Source: Geoglobus acetivorans
GTDB taxonomy: Archaea > Halobacteriota > Archaeoglobi > Archaeoglobales > Archaeoglobaceae
Assembly: GCF_000789255.1 (NCBI RefSeq)
Contig: NZ_CP009552.1
Coordinates: 248,001-312,000, forward strand
DNA length: 64,000 nt
Reading direction: 5' to 3'
Position 1 is the stretch's first letter. Each line of letters starts with the position of its first letter. The notes beneath the pieces were generated by a model. That model worked only from the letters and a program-made list of their open reading frames with translations, was not told the origin of the DNA and did not search any database. This document shows, in pieces, positions 47,578-56,916 of the stretch. Both the position numbers and the translations under genes were made by a program.

Positions 47578-49139
47578 TTCCCTCCCTTCTTCTCCTCGCT
47601 TTTAACAATTATCTTGTCGATAACGATCTTCGCATCCTTGATTATCAGTTTTATTCCAGCGGTTGCAGGCTGTGCTGCCGGGAGCTGAATCTGCGGCATC
47701 TGGAATGCTGGCATCTGTGGCATCATGGGCATCTGTGCTGGCTGTACCACCTGCTGTGTGGGCTGTGCCTCGGCAACCTCAGCCTCTGCCGGGGCCTCCT
47801 CGACCTCTTCAACTTCCTCTTCTTCCTCTTTCCAGCCCTCTGTTATCTTTTTGCCGTCGACAGGTCTTGTAACTCCGGTAACGACGGGATGGTCAACATT
47901 CTTTAGGAACTCCTTGAGTTCATCAATCGTTCTCGCATCCTCTTCAGTTGCTATCTTGTCCCTTACATCTTCTGGAATGTATTTTTCGATTCTCTGTTTC
48001 AGTTCCTTGGGCATCCAGACGGTTCTGTACCATCCACCATCGGCCTGAATGAACTTCTTGCTCCTGAAGTAGCTTATACCAATTCCGAGGAAACCGATAA
48101 CCTGCTTTCCTCCACCGGTCTGACCTGCCATTGTTGAGAACGTGAGGCCATTGGGTGCAGGTTCAGGATATCCTCTGTGGACCCAGCCTATACCATCAAC
48201 TTCAGGCATGTAGAATCCTATGACCTCAAAGCATCCACATGAGGTGTGCGGATACTCGAAGAAGCTGTGAAGCTTGATCCTGTCATATTCTCCACCGCTC
48301 TCCTCCTTTGCGAATTCATTAACTCCGCTGTATTCTCCGCCCACCGGATCTACAACATCTCCTTTTGGTATGGCCTTGTTTGGCCCCTCTGGATCAACTC
48401 TTGCAGCAGCTCTGCCATCAAACCAGCTTATAGCACCACAGAGCGATGGTCTGTCAGGGCTGACGACACACACATTTGTTGGAGCAAAGCTCTGGCAGAG
48501 TGTGCATGAATAGAATTCGTCCACGTCCTCGTCATGGAGGGTCTCAACTCTCGCATCTCTCTCCTCATAAATTGGCATTGCAACCTCGTTCAGGATTTTC
48601 TCCACAAGATCCTTGTCCGTGATGTAAACTGCCTCGATCTTCTCTATGAATGGCAGCTCGTTTTTGAACAGGAACATGGTCGCATGAGCGATTTCGGTCA
48701 GGCTTTTGAGGCCTTTCTTCAGCGCACCTTTGCTCAGCCTGATCCAGATATCATATCTCTGGTTGAGGTGCATGTATCCCTCGATGTAGTTCTGGAAGTC
48801 ATGGTTTCTTCTTTCGATAACCGGTTCGAGGTCCTCCTCAACCTGGCTGCCTGCGATGTAATAGATCATGGCATAAGGATATGCTTTTCCTTCTTCCATC
48901 TCATCAAGGTCCGGGCCTATCAGTGTAACCTTCATGTCTTCAACCTGATCTTCAGGAAGGGCGAGCACAAGCTCGAATCCTGGCTGTGATGGACCTCCAA
49001 GCTCCACAAACATGTCTCCCTTCCTGACTCTCTCTCCTTCAAACATTGGGGATATATCAAACGGAAACTCCGCCTCAGTCCCCTGAACCTCCTTTATTTT
49101 CGCACCTTCAGGAATTTCCACCCTTTTTCTTTCTGCCAT
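47574..49139 (-). CDS. cdhC: CODH/ACS complex beta subunit (acetyl-CoA synthase)
   Basis: Forms or cleaves acetyl-CoA at the Ni-Fe-S A-cluster. The A-cluster cysteines are in YSCTLCQSFAPTNVCVVSPD and DRPSLCGAISWFDGRAA, and FFEYPHTSCGCFEVIGFY and GHRGYPEPAPNG-like segments are typical. Length 521. After about residue 425 comes an acidic then Pro/Met/Gln-rich linker (PAQMPMMPQMPAFQMPQIQ) and a short beta tail. The N-terminal domain of bacterial ACS is absent, as in all archaeal CdhC. It lies between cdhB and the small peptide gene. Confidence 0.96.
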   Translation of the reverse strand: MAERKRVEIPEGAKIKEVQGTEAEFPFDISPMFEGERVRKGDMFVELGGPSQPGFELVLALPEDQVEDMKVTLIGPDLDEMEEGKAYPYAMIYYIAGSQVEEDLEPVIERRNHDFQNYIEGYMHLNQRYDIWIRLSKGALKKGLKSLTEIAHATMFLFKNELPFIEKIEAVYITDKDLVEKILNEVAMPIYEERDARVETLHDEDVDEFYSCTLCQSFAPTNVCVVSPDRPSLCGAISWFDGRAAARVDPEGPNKAIPKGDVVDPVGGEYSGVNEFAKEESGGEYDRIKLHSFFEYPHTSCGCFEVIGFYMPEVDGIGWVHRGYPEPAPNGLTFSTMAGQTGGGKQVIGFLGIGISYFRSKKFIQADGGWYRTVWMPKELKQRIEKYIPEDVRDKIATEEDARTIDELKEFLKNVDHPVVTGVTRPVDGKKITEGWKEEEEEVEEVEEAPAEAEVAEAQPTQQVVQPAQMPMMPQMPAFQMPQIQLPAAQPATAGIKLIIKDAKIVIDKIIVKSEEKKGGK

Positions 49140-49156
49140 TTAAATCACCCCCATAC

Positions 49157-49705
49157 TTACAGATTATTCACAACCTCTTCAAGCATCTGATAATGCATTT
49201 CCTTATTTGCGGTCAGGTTTGTGAAACTGAATTTTGCGTGTGGCTGGTAGAACTCGTCTAAGCTTATCGTCGTTATCTTGGAGAAGTGCTTCAGTGCTGA
49301 AAGCATTCTTGAGAGATAATACGGCAGGAAACCCAGGAAGAGTACGACATCATAGGGTCCCTTGCCATCAAATCCCTGCCATTCCTCGTCGAGCATGAAC
49401 TGGGTTACGTAATGCAGAGGGAATACGGCTGACTGGGGTTTGACTCCTCGCTCTATCAGGGCTTTGCTTGATCCTCCGGTGGCTATGATTGGAACGCCCT
49501 TCTCGTGAAACTTGACTGCAAAGTCCACAAGCTTCGGATCCTTCAGGAGCTGACCTCCTGTAACGAGTACCGGATGTTTCGCCTTCTTTACGAGATTTAC
49601 CACCACATTCGGTTTTACTGCTGTGGCTTCTCTGCTCACCTGAATATCGGCAACCTGATATCTTCTCGCAGCCGGATATTTGTCTTCCTTCTTAACTGCC
49701 ATCAT
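49157..49705 (-). CDS. cdhB: CODH/ACS complex epsilon subunit
   Basis: Accessory subunit of the archaeal CO dehydrogenase component, a Rossmann-like protein that may bind FAD or stabilise the alpha subunit. The 182-residue chain has the typical VNLVKKAKHPVLVTGGQLLKD strand-turn, IIATGGSSKALIERG and YDVVLFLGFLPYYLSRMLS. GGAGGTG precedes two adjacent ATGs (49705 and 49702); either could start. It lies 19 bases after cdhA and 17 bases before cdhC. Confidence 0.93.
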   Translation of the reverse strand: MMAVKKEDKYPAARRYQVADIQVSREATAVKPNVVVNLVKKAKHPVLVTGGQLLKDPKLVDFAVKFHEKGVPIIATGGSSKALIERGVKPQSAVFPLHYVTQFMLDEEWQGFDGKGPYDVVLFLGFLPYYLSRMLSALKHFSKITTISLDEFYQPHAKFSFTNLTANKEMHYQMLEEVVNNL

Positions 49706-49724
49706 AACACCTCCAAAAAATTAG

Positions 49725-52136
49725 TTACTGTGGGGGCTTTTCCCCCGCGTATTTTTCATAAACCTCCTCAACGAGCGTTGGGTTAAATCCAGCATCAAAT
49801 GGTCTTATTGGCCCTTCGAGTATCTTCTTCTTATCCCAGTCGATCTTCCAGCCGTAATCGCTTTCGAGGATCTGCAGGAGCTGGTCTTTCAGCTTCAGCG
49901 GGAGGTCTGCCTCGCTTCTGACATACAGTGGCCAGTCATCCGGCAGTGTACCGAGGTATTTCTGGCTCAGTTCGAGGTAATGCGTGAGTTTGATCTGTCT
50001 TCCCTGGCTGGTGTCGTTGGGTCTCAGGGCAAGTCTTGCCAGCTGGACGATTGCTTCTTCTTTGGTCTCAACTGCAACAAGCAGTGAGTCTGGGGCAGGC
50101 TCGATGTTCATCTTCTTTCTGGATTTTATGTCATATACCCACCACTTCTCTGGCTTGTAGTATCTGCCTATGTATGCTCTTCTGTATTTTGCACCGTGCG
50201 GCCCGACAACGACCGGAACACCGAGTCTGTTGAAGCCTGTTGCGATACTTGCAGCCTTGTGGCTGTACGGTCCCCAGCTGAAACCAACAGCGCCGACTCT
50301 GTTCAGGATGTAGTCTGCAATCTCAGCATAGTTTCCTCTGAGCGGTCTCATTGCGAATATGCTCGCAACCTTCATTGCCACACCGCTTATGTGTGAGTTG
50401 GATACACAGCTCCCTGTGTTGACGAGACCACCTGCGTCGAATATGCCGGGATATTTCTCAAACAGGGTCTGCCCATCTTCATCCTTGAGCATACCTATGT
50501 CCATTGCGTGGCAACCGGAGGTTACCACAATGTATCTCCTCTTGAGGAATTCTTCAAGTATTTCTCTTATGGACTGCATTTCATCCGGAAAGTTTATGCA
50601 ACCAACAGCTGCAATAATTCCGGGAATCTGACCCATGACAATTGGCTGACCGACGTTTCTCACTTCCGTATCCTGTATCGGACCCCTGCCGACTCTGGTC
50701 TTACCGCTCTTGTTGTAGAGCTTTTCAAAGTTGCTCGCCATTATTACGTTAATGATTTTGATGTTCTTCGGGCATGCCTGCTCACACTTCCCGCATGCAA
50801 GGCACTGTTCTTCAAGGTACCCGAGCTTGCTCAGGTCCTTTGTCTTCTGGGCGTGGGCCATTCCCTGGTCTATTCTCAGGTTGTGTGGACAGGTGAACAC
50901 ACAGCTCATGCACTGTGTACACTTGTTTATCTCTCCCCAGAGGTCTTCGTCTGTCTCGAAGAATCTGTATTTTCTCTCACCGCCGTGCTTCTTGAACACT
51001 GCCTCAGCAACAAGTGGGGCAACCTGGCCAACCTTTTCAGGATCTGACAGGAAAACACCTGGAAGCTTTCCGCTTACGAGAGCATCAACAATCTTGTCAA
51101 CTGGCCAGTCACTTACGTCCGGCAGCCCTCTTATTGCTGCATCACTTGTGGCAATGAGTGGGATTCCCACAGCCTTACACGCCTCGAGCAGGTCAGCCCT
51201 TATGCACTGCTCGTCGCTTATCAGCACATCCGGCAATCCAGACCTTATAACCCTGAGCTGGTAGCTTATTGGCCCGAAAATCTTTGTTTTTGAACTGACT
51301 CTTGTCATGTCATGTGCCGTACAGCAGAGTCCGGCAATCTCGAAGTTATCGATTTTTCCCTGTTCTTCAAGATACTCCACAACCGGCCTTGAATACATCA
51401 CGTTATGGCCGACAACAACAATGACTGGTTTGCTCTTGTCGACAATTCCAAATCCGGTATCCACAAGCGGAGTATCCTGTTCGGCTTTTGGCAGGTTATA
51501 TGCCACGATCTGGGCAATGTCAGCTACCTCCATACCTATATGGTCTGCCATACCTACATGCATGGCCTTGCTTTCGTAATCTATGAAGCTCTCTTCATTT
51601 CCTATGTGGGTTGCGTGCAGCACTTTGACAATCTCCTTTTCAGCCCAGTCGAGGGCCTCTCTCAGATCCCCGAGAGTTCTTGGCTTTATGCCGATAATCG
51701 TCCTGATATTCGGAGCCTCCACGTTGATGTCTCCACCCAGGTCTATCGGAAGATCCTCTCCATAATCCTCAATCAGATGATCAAGAAGGTGTCTTGCATG
51801 GGCCGTGTGGGCGGCAGCACCAATACAACAGGCAATTGTGACGAGTCTTGCCTTGGCTGTTTTCAGGTCAATGCCGCATGCGCCTCTCTTGTTCATGGAC
51901 AGATCACATGGACCCATCGTACAGAGGTTGCAGTAGTCGGACATCGGAGCATAGAAAGGTTCAAACCTTTCGAGCAGTTTGTGATCCCACTTCCTCAGTT
52001 CGAGAATACCGGGCTTTGGCGTAGGTCCCATTGGCTCGGTCCATTCCTCTTCTTCCTCGACTACCTTTCCTATCTTTATACTTACGTTTCTCATCTCGTC
52101 TATTGCAAACAAACCTTTTTTAAGTTCGAAAGCCAT
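49725..52136 (-). CDS. cdhA: CODH/ACS complex alpha subunit (CO dehydrogenase)
   Basis: Catalytic Ni-Fe subunit that interconverts CO2 and CO. Cluster ligands are in YCNLCTMGPCDLSMNKRGACG (about 88-108). Two ferredoxin-type sites follow at CTQCMSCVFTCPHNL and CLACGKCEQACPKNI, the archaeal E and F clusters. Late C-cluster Cys and His lie in AAVGCINFPDE, VTSGCHAMDIG and NTGSCVSNSHISG. Start at ATG 52136 (MAFELKKG) is supported by GAGGTGG eight bases upstream. It is the first gene of the cdh operon. Confidence 0.97.
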   Translation of the reverse strand: MAFELKKGLFAIDEMRNVSIKIGKVVEEEEEWTEPMGPTPKPGILELRKWDHKLLERFEPFYAPMSDYCNLCTMGPCDLSMNKRGACGIDLKTAKARLVTIACCIGAAAHTAHARHLLDHLIEDYGEDLPIDLGGDINVEAPNIRTIIGIKPRTLGDLREALDWAEKEIVKVLHATHIGNEESFIDYESKAMHVGMADHIGMEVADIAQIVAYNLPKAEQDTPLVDTGFGIVDKSKPVIVVVGHNVMYSRPVVEYLEEQGKIDNFEIAGLCCTAHDMTRVSSKTKIFGPISYQLRVIRSGLPDVLISDEQCIRADLLEACKAVGIPLIATSDAAIRGLPDVSDWPVDKIVDALVSGKLPGVFLSDPEKVGQVAPLVAEAVFKKHGGERKYRFFETDEDLWGEINKCTQCMSCVFTCPHNLRIDQGMAHAQKTKDLSKLGYLEEQCLACGKCEQACPKNIKIINVIMASNFEKLYNKSGKTRVGRGPIQDTEVRNVGQPIVMGQIPGIIAAVGCINFPDEMQSIREILEEFLKRRYIVVTSGCHAMDIGMLKDEDGQTLFEKYPGIFDAGGLVNTGSCVSNSHISGVAMKVASIFAMRPLRGNYAEIADYILNRVGAVGFSWGPYSHKAASIATGFNRLGVPVVVGPHGAKYRRAYIGRYYKPEKWWVYDIKSRKKMNIEPAPDSLLVAVETKEEAIVQLARLALRPNDTSQGRQIKLTHYLELSQKYLGTLPDDWPLYVRSEADLPLKLKDQLLQILESDYGWKIDWDKKKILEGPIRPFDAGFNPTLVEEVYEKYAGEKPPQ

Positions 52137-52287
52137 ACCATACCACCTCACATATCGAATCCAATTATCAGATTTTCTGAATCTCAGATTTTGTGTTTTA
52201 TATGCTGCAATTTGCCTATTCCTGACATCTCAGTAATGCAGCAATATAAAACATTACCTATTTTTTCCATGTTAAAATAAAATAAAA
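52137..52287 (-). promoter_or_regulatory. Intergenic leader of the cdh operon
   Basis: About 150 AT-rich bases between fwdD and cdhA. They hold TATA-like stretches on the minus strand (for example TTTATATTGC near 52245 and AAAACACAAAATC nearer the gene) and the GAGGTGG ribosome-binding site of cdhA. A separate promoter for cdhA is likely, but the exact box cannot be chosen by eye. Confidence 0.4.
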
Positions 52288-52677
52288 TTACGTTAACACT
52301 TTTTGCATAATTTCTTCAGGTTTAGTAACACTGCCTTCCACAGGTTCAATCGTGGCCTGAAACCTCTTGAAATCGTCGAAATCTGTGAGATACGAGCTGT
52401 AAATGCTGTTTGGCATAAATGCACCATCTTCAGGAGCGGTATCAGATATCAGCACTTTGAGATTCACACTTCGCCCTTTAGCAGTAACCTTCACAATATC
52501 TCCCTCTCTGAAACCATTTTTCTTTGCAAAATCGTCTGTGAAGTATATCACCGCCGATTTTTCGACAAATTCTTCGCTGAACTTGCCTTTGTCCATCGCC
52601 TCAACTTGATAGCTGAGCCTCCCGACAACCACTTCCACACTCACTTTTTTCAGGAATTTTGAGAACTGAAGGGGCAT
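52288..52677 (-). CDS. fwdD: Formylmethanofuran dehydrogenase subunit D
   Basis: Molybdopterin-dinucleotide-binding subunit of formylmethanofuran dehydrogenase, a small double-psi barrel that corresponds to the C-terminal domain of formate dehydrogenases. The AVIYFTDDFAKKNGFREGDIVKV segment and the APEDGAFMPNSIYSSYL loop are typical. Length 129. It starts one base after the fwdB stop, so it is made with fwdB. Other subunits (A, C) are not in this window. Confidence 0.9.
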   Translation of the reverse strand: MPLQFSKFLKKVSVEVVVGRLSYQVEAMDKGKFSEEFVEKSAVIYFTDDFAKKNGFREGDIVKVTAKGRSVNLKVLISDTAPEDGAFMPNSIYSSYLTDFDDFKRFQATIEPVEGSVTKPEEIMQKVLT

Positions 52678-53895
52678 TCAGACCACCTCCAGCAATCTGC
52701 TGAGAATCGCCTCGTCATTGATTTCTTTCTCAAACAGGGGTTTCAGCTCAACTCTGACACCATCACTCCTGACCATTGTCCCACCCGTTTCAACCCCGGC
52801 TATTGCTGATGGGAGAACCACCCTGGCAAACCTGCCGGTGAATGTTTCTCTCGGGTCAATCACGATTGTGTTTATTTTTGCCAGTTTTTTCGCATATTCA
52901 AACGGCAGGGAATTTAGAGGGTCTGTACCAATTATCACAGCGGTATCTATGGCGTCGTTTTCGAGAAGTCTGTAAAAAGCAAACTCATCGGAGCTGCGCT
53001 GCTCATTGAAACTGTACCTGTTAATCTCACCTGTTTTATCAAACATCAGCTCGTTGAAACCCCTCATGTTTGGATGGCAGCCAGCCGGGATGAAATAGAC
53101 GCCTGTTCTCTCGTTCAGTCTTGCTATGAGGTTTTTGAACGCTTCATATTTGCCTTTCAGCCCGTATTTCAATCCAAGCCCTCCGAATATCACGTTGAAG
53201 TCTGCTTTTTCCATTTCTTTCAGGATTCTGGGGATATCGTTGACGAAAATTGACGGAGCCTTTCCGTCGAGAGCCTGATTGAACGCCTCGATCAGCTCCA
53301 GATCATCCCTTATCTGAAGGAATCTGGCATTTTTCTTGGCGAGCTTTGCTGTGTGGGTTTTTCTAACATCGATGACAACGAGAAATCTGTCTTCCTCGTA
53401 GCCACGCTGTCTTTTTCCACCTCTCGGGTAGTAGGTGTATCTGGACATGTGTCTCGAAAGGCTGTGGTATGCATCGCTTCCCCAGTATGCAATCACGTAT
53501 GCGTTGTCCTTGACCTCCTCGAGTGTGGTGCTGGGCAGTTCTCCTTTTAGAATCATTTCCACAAAGTCTCCGAGGCAGAACGTTGAGTTGTCGTCTATGT
53601 ATGCTTCTTTCTTTTCTGCAAGTTTTATCGCAAGTTCCTGCACTTCGAGGGTTGTTGTGTCCAGCCCGTAAATTGCGAGGTTTTCCGAATTCTGAATGAT
53701 ATCCTGTGCCTTCTCGATAGCCTGTTCGAAGTCGGCAATTTTCCCGTCAACCTTTGGTTCTGTCCTTGACAGCCTGTAGTTCAGAAATATTCCGGCACCT
53801 CTTCTGCAGGCGTTATAAACAGTTTTTACATCGTCTTTTTCTGTCACTATCTCAATGTCATCGCACAGACATGAGCATCCTGCGCATGTGTACAT
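52678..53895 (-). CDS. fwdB: Formylmethanofuran dehydrogenase subunit B
   Basis: Catalytic molybdo- or tungstopterin subunit that reduces CO2 to formate for formylmethanofuran, or runs in reverse. The N-terminal [4Fe-4S] motif is CAGCSCLCDDIEI (4-16). The likely metal-coordinating Cys107 lies in STFCLGDF, and the pterin regions include AYWGSDAYHSLSRHMSRY and VIIGTDPLNSLP. Cys, not selenocysteine, is encoded at the metal site. Length 405. It follows the Fe-S protein gene by four bases. Whether the enzyme uses W or Mo cannot be told. Confidence 0.93.
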   Translation of the reverse strand: MYTCAGCSCLCDDIEIVTEKDDVKTVYNACRRGAGIFLNYRLSRTEPKVDGKIADFEQAIEKAQDIIQNSENLAIYGLDTTTLEVQELAIKLAEKKEAYIDDNSTFCLGDFVEMILKGELPSTTLEEVKDNAYVIAYWGSDAYHSLSRHMSRYTYYPRGGKRQRGYEEDRFLVVIDVRKTHTAKLAKKNARFLQIRDDLELIEAFNQALDGKAPSIFVNDIPRILKEMEKADFNVIFGGLGLKYGLKGKYEAFKNLIARLNERTGVYFIPAGCHPNMRGFNELMFDKTGEINRYSFNEQRSSDEFAFYRLLENDAIDTAVIIGTDPLNSLPFEYAKKLAKINTIVIDPRETFTGRFARVVLPSAIAGVETGGTMVRSDGVRVELKPLFEKEINDEAILSRLLEVV

Positions 53896-53899
53896 TCCA

Positions 53900-54370
53900 T
53901 CACCCCTCCAGAAAACTTATTGCATCGCTCGGGCAGTTTTCTCTGCATGCAACACAGAGTATTCTGTTCTTACCGTATCTTCTGCACCTCTGGACGTTGA
54001 TTATTTTAAGCACCCCGTTTTCCAGTCTGTAAATGGGATCGTCGATTTTTGGTCCGAATCCACTTCCCGATCCGTAGGCATCCTCTGCTGCATGCACAGG
54101 ACACACAACAATGCAGTTTGCACATCCCGTGCATTTGCTTTCATCGACAATCAGCCCGGTTTCACTTGCCTCTTTCAGAGGTTCAAGCATTTCAAGGAGC
54201 TGTTCTTTTTGTTTTGCGTATTTTTCCTCTTCAAAAAGAGGTGTGCATTCCTCTATCTGTCTGTCTCTGTTGACAACCTTGAAGGCAAAGGCCATACATG
54301 TTTGTTCGCCGCATTTCTTGCAGTTGGTTTTCGGTAAAAGTTTGTAAATCTCCATCGGTGTGATCGGCAT
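53900..54370 (-). CDS. Polyferredoxin-type Fe-S protein of the fwd operon
   Basis: An electron carrier of about 156 residues. It begins with a CdhE-like [4Fe-4S] domain (KLLPKTNCKKCGEQTCMAFA), then has a ferredoxin site CTGCANCIVVCPVHAAED and a second cysteine set CRRY...CVACRENCP. It probably feeds electrons to FwdB, which starts four bases downstream. ATG 54370 is chosen because TTAAATTATTAAG (about 54388-54400) gives a leaderless start and the longer frame is unconserved. The pairing of a corrinoid-protein-type Fe-S domain with ferredoxin sites is a linking feature with cdhE. Confidence 0.85.
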   Translation of the reverse strand: MPITPMEIYKLLPKTNCKKCGEQTCMAFAFKVVNRDRQIEECTPLFEEEKYAKQKEQLLEMLEPLKEASETGLIVDESKCTGCANCIVVCPVHAAEDAYGSGSGFGPKIDDPIYRLENGVLKIINVQRCRRYGKNRILCVACRENCPSDAISFLEG

Positions 54371-54494
54371 TGAAAAGAGTAGGTTTCTTAATAATTTAAC
54401 GTTTCGCATTTTTGAATCTCCAATCAATAGTCATTATGGTGCAAGAAAAAAACAATGAAAACATTTATAAAAATGTAATTTAAAATATCCGACC

Positions 54495-55205
54495 ATGAAA
54501 CCGGTGGTTGATTTTGAAAGATTCAAGCCTGATATCAGATACGCTTACGATTTAAAACCGGTTTTGCATCAGCCTGATGCACTTAAGGACAATTTTCCAG
54601 CATATTTCATGTACAGGGATGCTTATCTAACCAGAGAGGACTGGGAGAAGATTAAAAAGGCGGGTTTGAGATACGACTACACAATAACTCCTCCTGCGGT
54701 CATAGGGGATGAATACATAAAAACCTATGGCCACTACCACCCCAGAGCTGGTAAACTGAGCTTTCCGGAAGTTTATCAGGTTATTGAGGGTAGGGCACTG
54801 TTCATCATTCAGAAGAGGGGCGATGATGACAACCACATTGAAGATGTCGTGGCTGTGGAGGTGGATGAAGGCGAAGTTATAGTTGTACCTCCAGAATATG
54901 GCCATGTTATGGTGAACAGGACTGATAAGAGGCTGGTGACTTCCAACTGGGTTTGCAGGAATTTCAGTTCGATTTACGAGCCATACACCAATCTCAGAGG
55001 TGCGTGCTATTATTTGACCAGATCAGGATGGGTGAGAAACGGGAATTATGCTTCGGCCCCTGAATTAAGGTTTGCCAAGCCCGATCAGGTTCTTGATGTG
55101 TCCGGGGACATGTATGACCTCGTAAACGAGATTGAAGCGCTGGAATTCCTCGTCAACCCTGATGAGTATGAAGATATGTTCAAAAAAGCTTTAGTGTTCG
55201 ATTAA
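54495..55205 (+). CDS. pgiA: Glucose-6-phosphate isomerase, cupin type
   Basis: Archaeal cupin phosphoglucose isomerase, unrelated in fold to bacterial PGI. Metal ligands are in KTYGHYHPRAGKLSFPEVYQV (two His and Glu) and a later VPPEYGHVMVN (His). The 236-residue length is slightly above the usual 190. TATA-like AAAACATTTATAAAAATG upstream gives the start at 54495. In an organism that does not grow on sugars it probably serves gluconeogenesis. The stop overlaps nadE on the other strand. Confidence 0.92.
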   Translation: MKPVVDFERFKPDIRYAYDLKPVLHQPDALKDNFPAYFMYRDAYLTREDWEKIKKAGLRYDYTITPPAVIGDEYIKTYGHYHPRAGKLSFPEVYQVIEGRALFIIQKRGDDDNHIEDVVAVEVDEGEVIVVPPEYGHVMVNRTDKRLVTSNWVCRNFSSIYEPYTNLRGACYYLTRSGWVRNGNYASAPELRFAKPDQVLDVSGDMYDLVNEIEALEFLVNPDEYEDMFKKALVFD

Positions 55206-55967
55206 GGCTCTCACAGGTGCTATTGGGGGAAGTTCCCGTTTATGCCTGCTTTTTTCAACCATTTCGATAACCTTTTCAACATCCTCTGCCGCCACACCGG
55301 CTTTTTCCACGATCTCCTCTTTTTTCAACCCGCTCTCGATTCCCTTCAGTATTCTGTCGAGCTTATCGTAGCTTATTCCCATTTCTCCCTCATCTGTCTG
55401 ACCCCGCCACAGTCTCGCTGAAGGCTTTTTCTTCACGATCCTTTCTGGAATTCCCAGATATTCTGCGAATTCGAAGATTTCTGTTTTGTACAGGTCTCCA
55501 ATGGGAAGAAAATCTACCCCACCATCGCCGTACTTCGTGAAGTAGCCGGTTTTCAGCTCGCTCTTGTTTCCCGTACCTGCAACGACCCTGTTCATTCTGT
55601 TGGCGTGGTAGTATATCAGGCTCATCCTCACCCTCGGCTTTATGTTGGCAAAAGCAAGACTATCGCTGTCTCCAAGAATTTCCGAATACTTGTCAACAAT
55701 GGGGTTTATTTCGATAATTCTGTGTTCAATGCCCAGTCTCTTACACACCTCCAGTGCATCTTCGATATCTTCGGCGGGAGTTACTCCCTTTTCCGGAAGA
55801 AGCAGCCCAAAAACTTTTTCAGGTCCCAGAGCTCTTACACTCAGATAGGCTACAACGGAGCTGTCAATACCTCCACTGAGGGCAACAACAACTCCATCTG
55901 CATTTGCCATCTCAACCCTCTTTTTTATGAACTGGCAGATTCTTTTTTCAACTTTCTCCCAGGTCAT
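55191..55967 (-). CDS. nadE: NH3-dependent NAD+ synthetase
   Basis: Amidates nicotinate adenine dinucleotide to NAD using ATP and ammonia. The PP-loop is VVVALSGGIDSSVVAYL (about 26-42), and AGTGNKSELKTGYFTKYGDGG and PSARLWRGQTDEGEMGISY are typical. There is no glutaminase domain. ATG 55967 (MTWEKV) is preferred; the longer frame to 56063 runs inside argF. GGAGGGATAAG in the argF end is its ribosome-binding site, so nadE is translated from the argF transcript. Length 258. Confidence 0.93.
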   Translation of the reverse strand: MTWEKVEKRICQFIKKRVEMANADGVVVALSGGIDSSVVAYLSVRALGPEKVFGLLLPEKGVTPAEDIEDALEVCKRLGIEHRIIEINPIVDKYSEILGDSDSLAFANIKPRVRMSLIYYHANRMNRVVAGTGNKSELKTGYFTKYGDGGVDFLPIGDLYKTEIFEFAEYLGIPERIVKKKPSARLWRGQTDEGEMGISYDKLDRILKGIESGLKKEEIVEKAGVAAEDVEKVIEMVEKSRHKRELPPIAPVRALIEH

Positions 55968-55968
55968 C

Positions 55969-56877
55969 TTATCCCTCCAGCAGTCTGAGAAGTATTGCTT
56001 TCTGTGCATGCAGTCTGTTTTCAGCCTGATCAAAAACGACCGAGTGTTGGCCATCAATAACATCGTCTGTAATTTCCTCCCCTCTGTGTGCCGGAAGGCA
56101 GTGCATGACTATGACATCCTTGTCTGCGAAACTTAAAAGTCTTTTGTTTACCTGATATGGCTGGAATATCCTGTTTCTCTCTTCTTTCTCTTTTTCCTGG
56201 CCCATCGAGGTCCACACGTCCGTATATATAACATCTGCGTTTCTCACGGCCTCCTCAGGTTTGTGTGTAAGCTCAACCTCGGCCCCCATTTTTTCAGCCC
56301 TTGAGAGTATCCTCTCGTCAGGTTCATAACCTTCTGGCGTTGCGATTTTCATTTCAAATCCGAGCAGAGCCGATGCAAGTATCATTGAATTGCAGACATT
56401 GTTTCCATCTCCAACCCATGCCAGTCTTATGTCGAAACTGCCCTTCTTCTCCCTGATGGTCTGCAGGTCAGCGACAATCTGACATGGATGCTCGAGATTG
56501 CTCAGGCCGTTGATAACAGGAACATCGCTAAATCTTGCAAGCTCGGTGATGGTTCCGTGGTCCCTTACCCTCGCCATTATTCCGGAGGCGTATCTTGAAA
56601 GAACTCTTGCAGTATCTGCTATTGTTTCTCCTCTGCCGAGCTGGAGGTCATTCCAGCTTAGGTAAATAGCATGGCCACCCATGTCGGTCATTGCAACTTC
56701 AAAACTGACTCTCGTTCTTGTCGATGGAAGTTCAAAAATCATTGCGAGCGTTTTGTTTTTCAGATAATCTCTGAAGATTCCCCTCTTTCTTTCATCTTTC
56801 AGGTTTTCTGCCAGTGTTATTATCTCGAGCAGTTCATTTTTTGTCAAATCTGATATGGATGTGAGATGTTTCACCAT
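55969..56877 (-). CDS. argF: Ornithine carbamoyltransferase
   Basis: Transfers carbamoyl from carbamoyl phosphate to ornithine, giving citrulline for argG. The carbamoyl phosphate loop is ELPSTRTRVSFE (about 50-61). Other signatures are HPCQIVADLQTI, the DVWTSMGQEKEKEER region and MHCLPAHRGEEITDDVI. Length 302 is normal. nadE starts one base after its stop. The gene diverges from nothing nearby and follows polB on the same strand after 39 bases. Confidence 0.95.
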   Translation of the reverse strand: MVKHLTSISDLTKNELLEIITLAENLKDERKRGIFRDYLKNKTLAMIFELPSTRTRVSFEVAMTDMGGHAIYLSWNDLQLGRGETIADTARVLSRYASGIMARVRDHGTITELARFSDVPVINGLSNLEHPCQIVADLQTIREKKGSFDIRLAWVGDGNNVCNSMILASALLGFEMKIATPEGYEPDERILSRAEKMGAEVELTHKPEEAVRNADVIYTDVWTSMGQEKEKEERNRIFQPYQVNKRLLSFADKDVIVMHCLPAHRGEEITDDVIDGQHSVVFDQAENRLHAQKAILLRLLEG

Positions 56878-56916
56878 GTCGAAAGGCAGAATTGAAATTT
56901 AAAAAATGTTTCTGAT

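Noticed and set aside
51405-52280. Long plus-strand ORF of 291 codons opposite cdhA
   Set aside because: It is antisense to a highly conserved catalytic subunit, lacks a plausible start signal and has no protein-like domain pattern.
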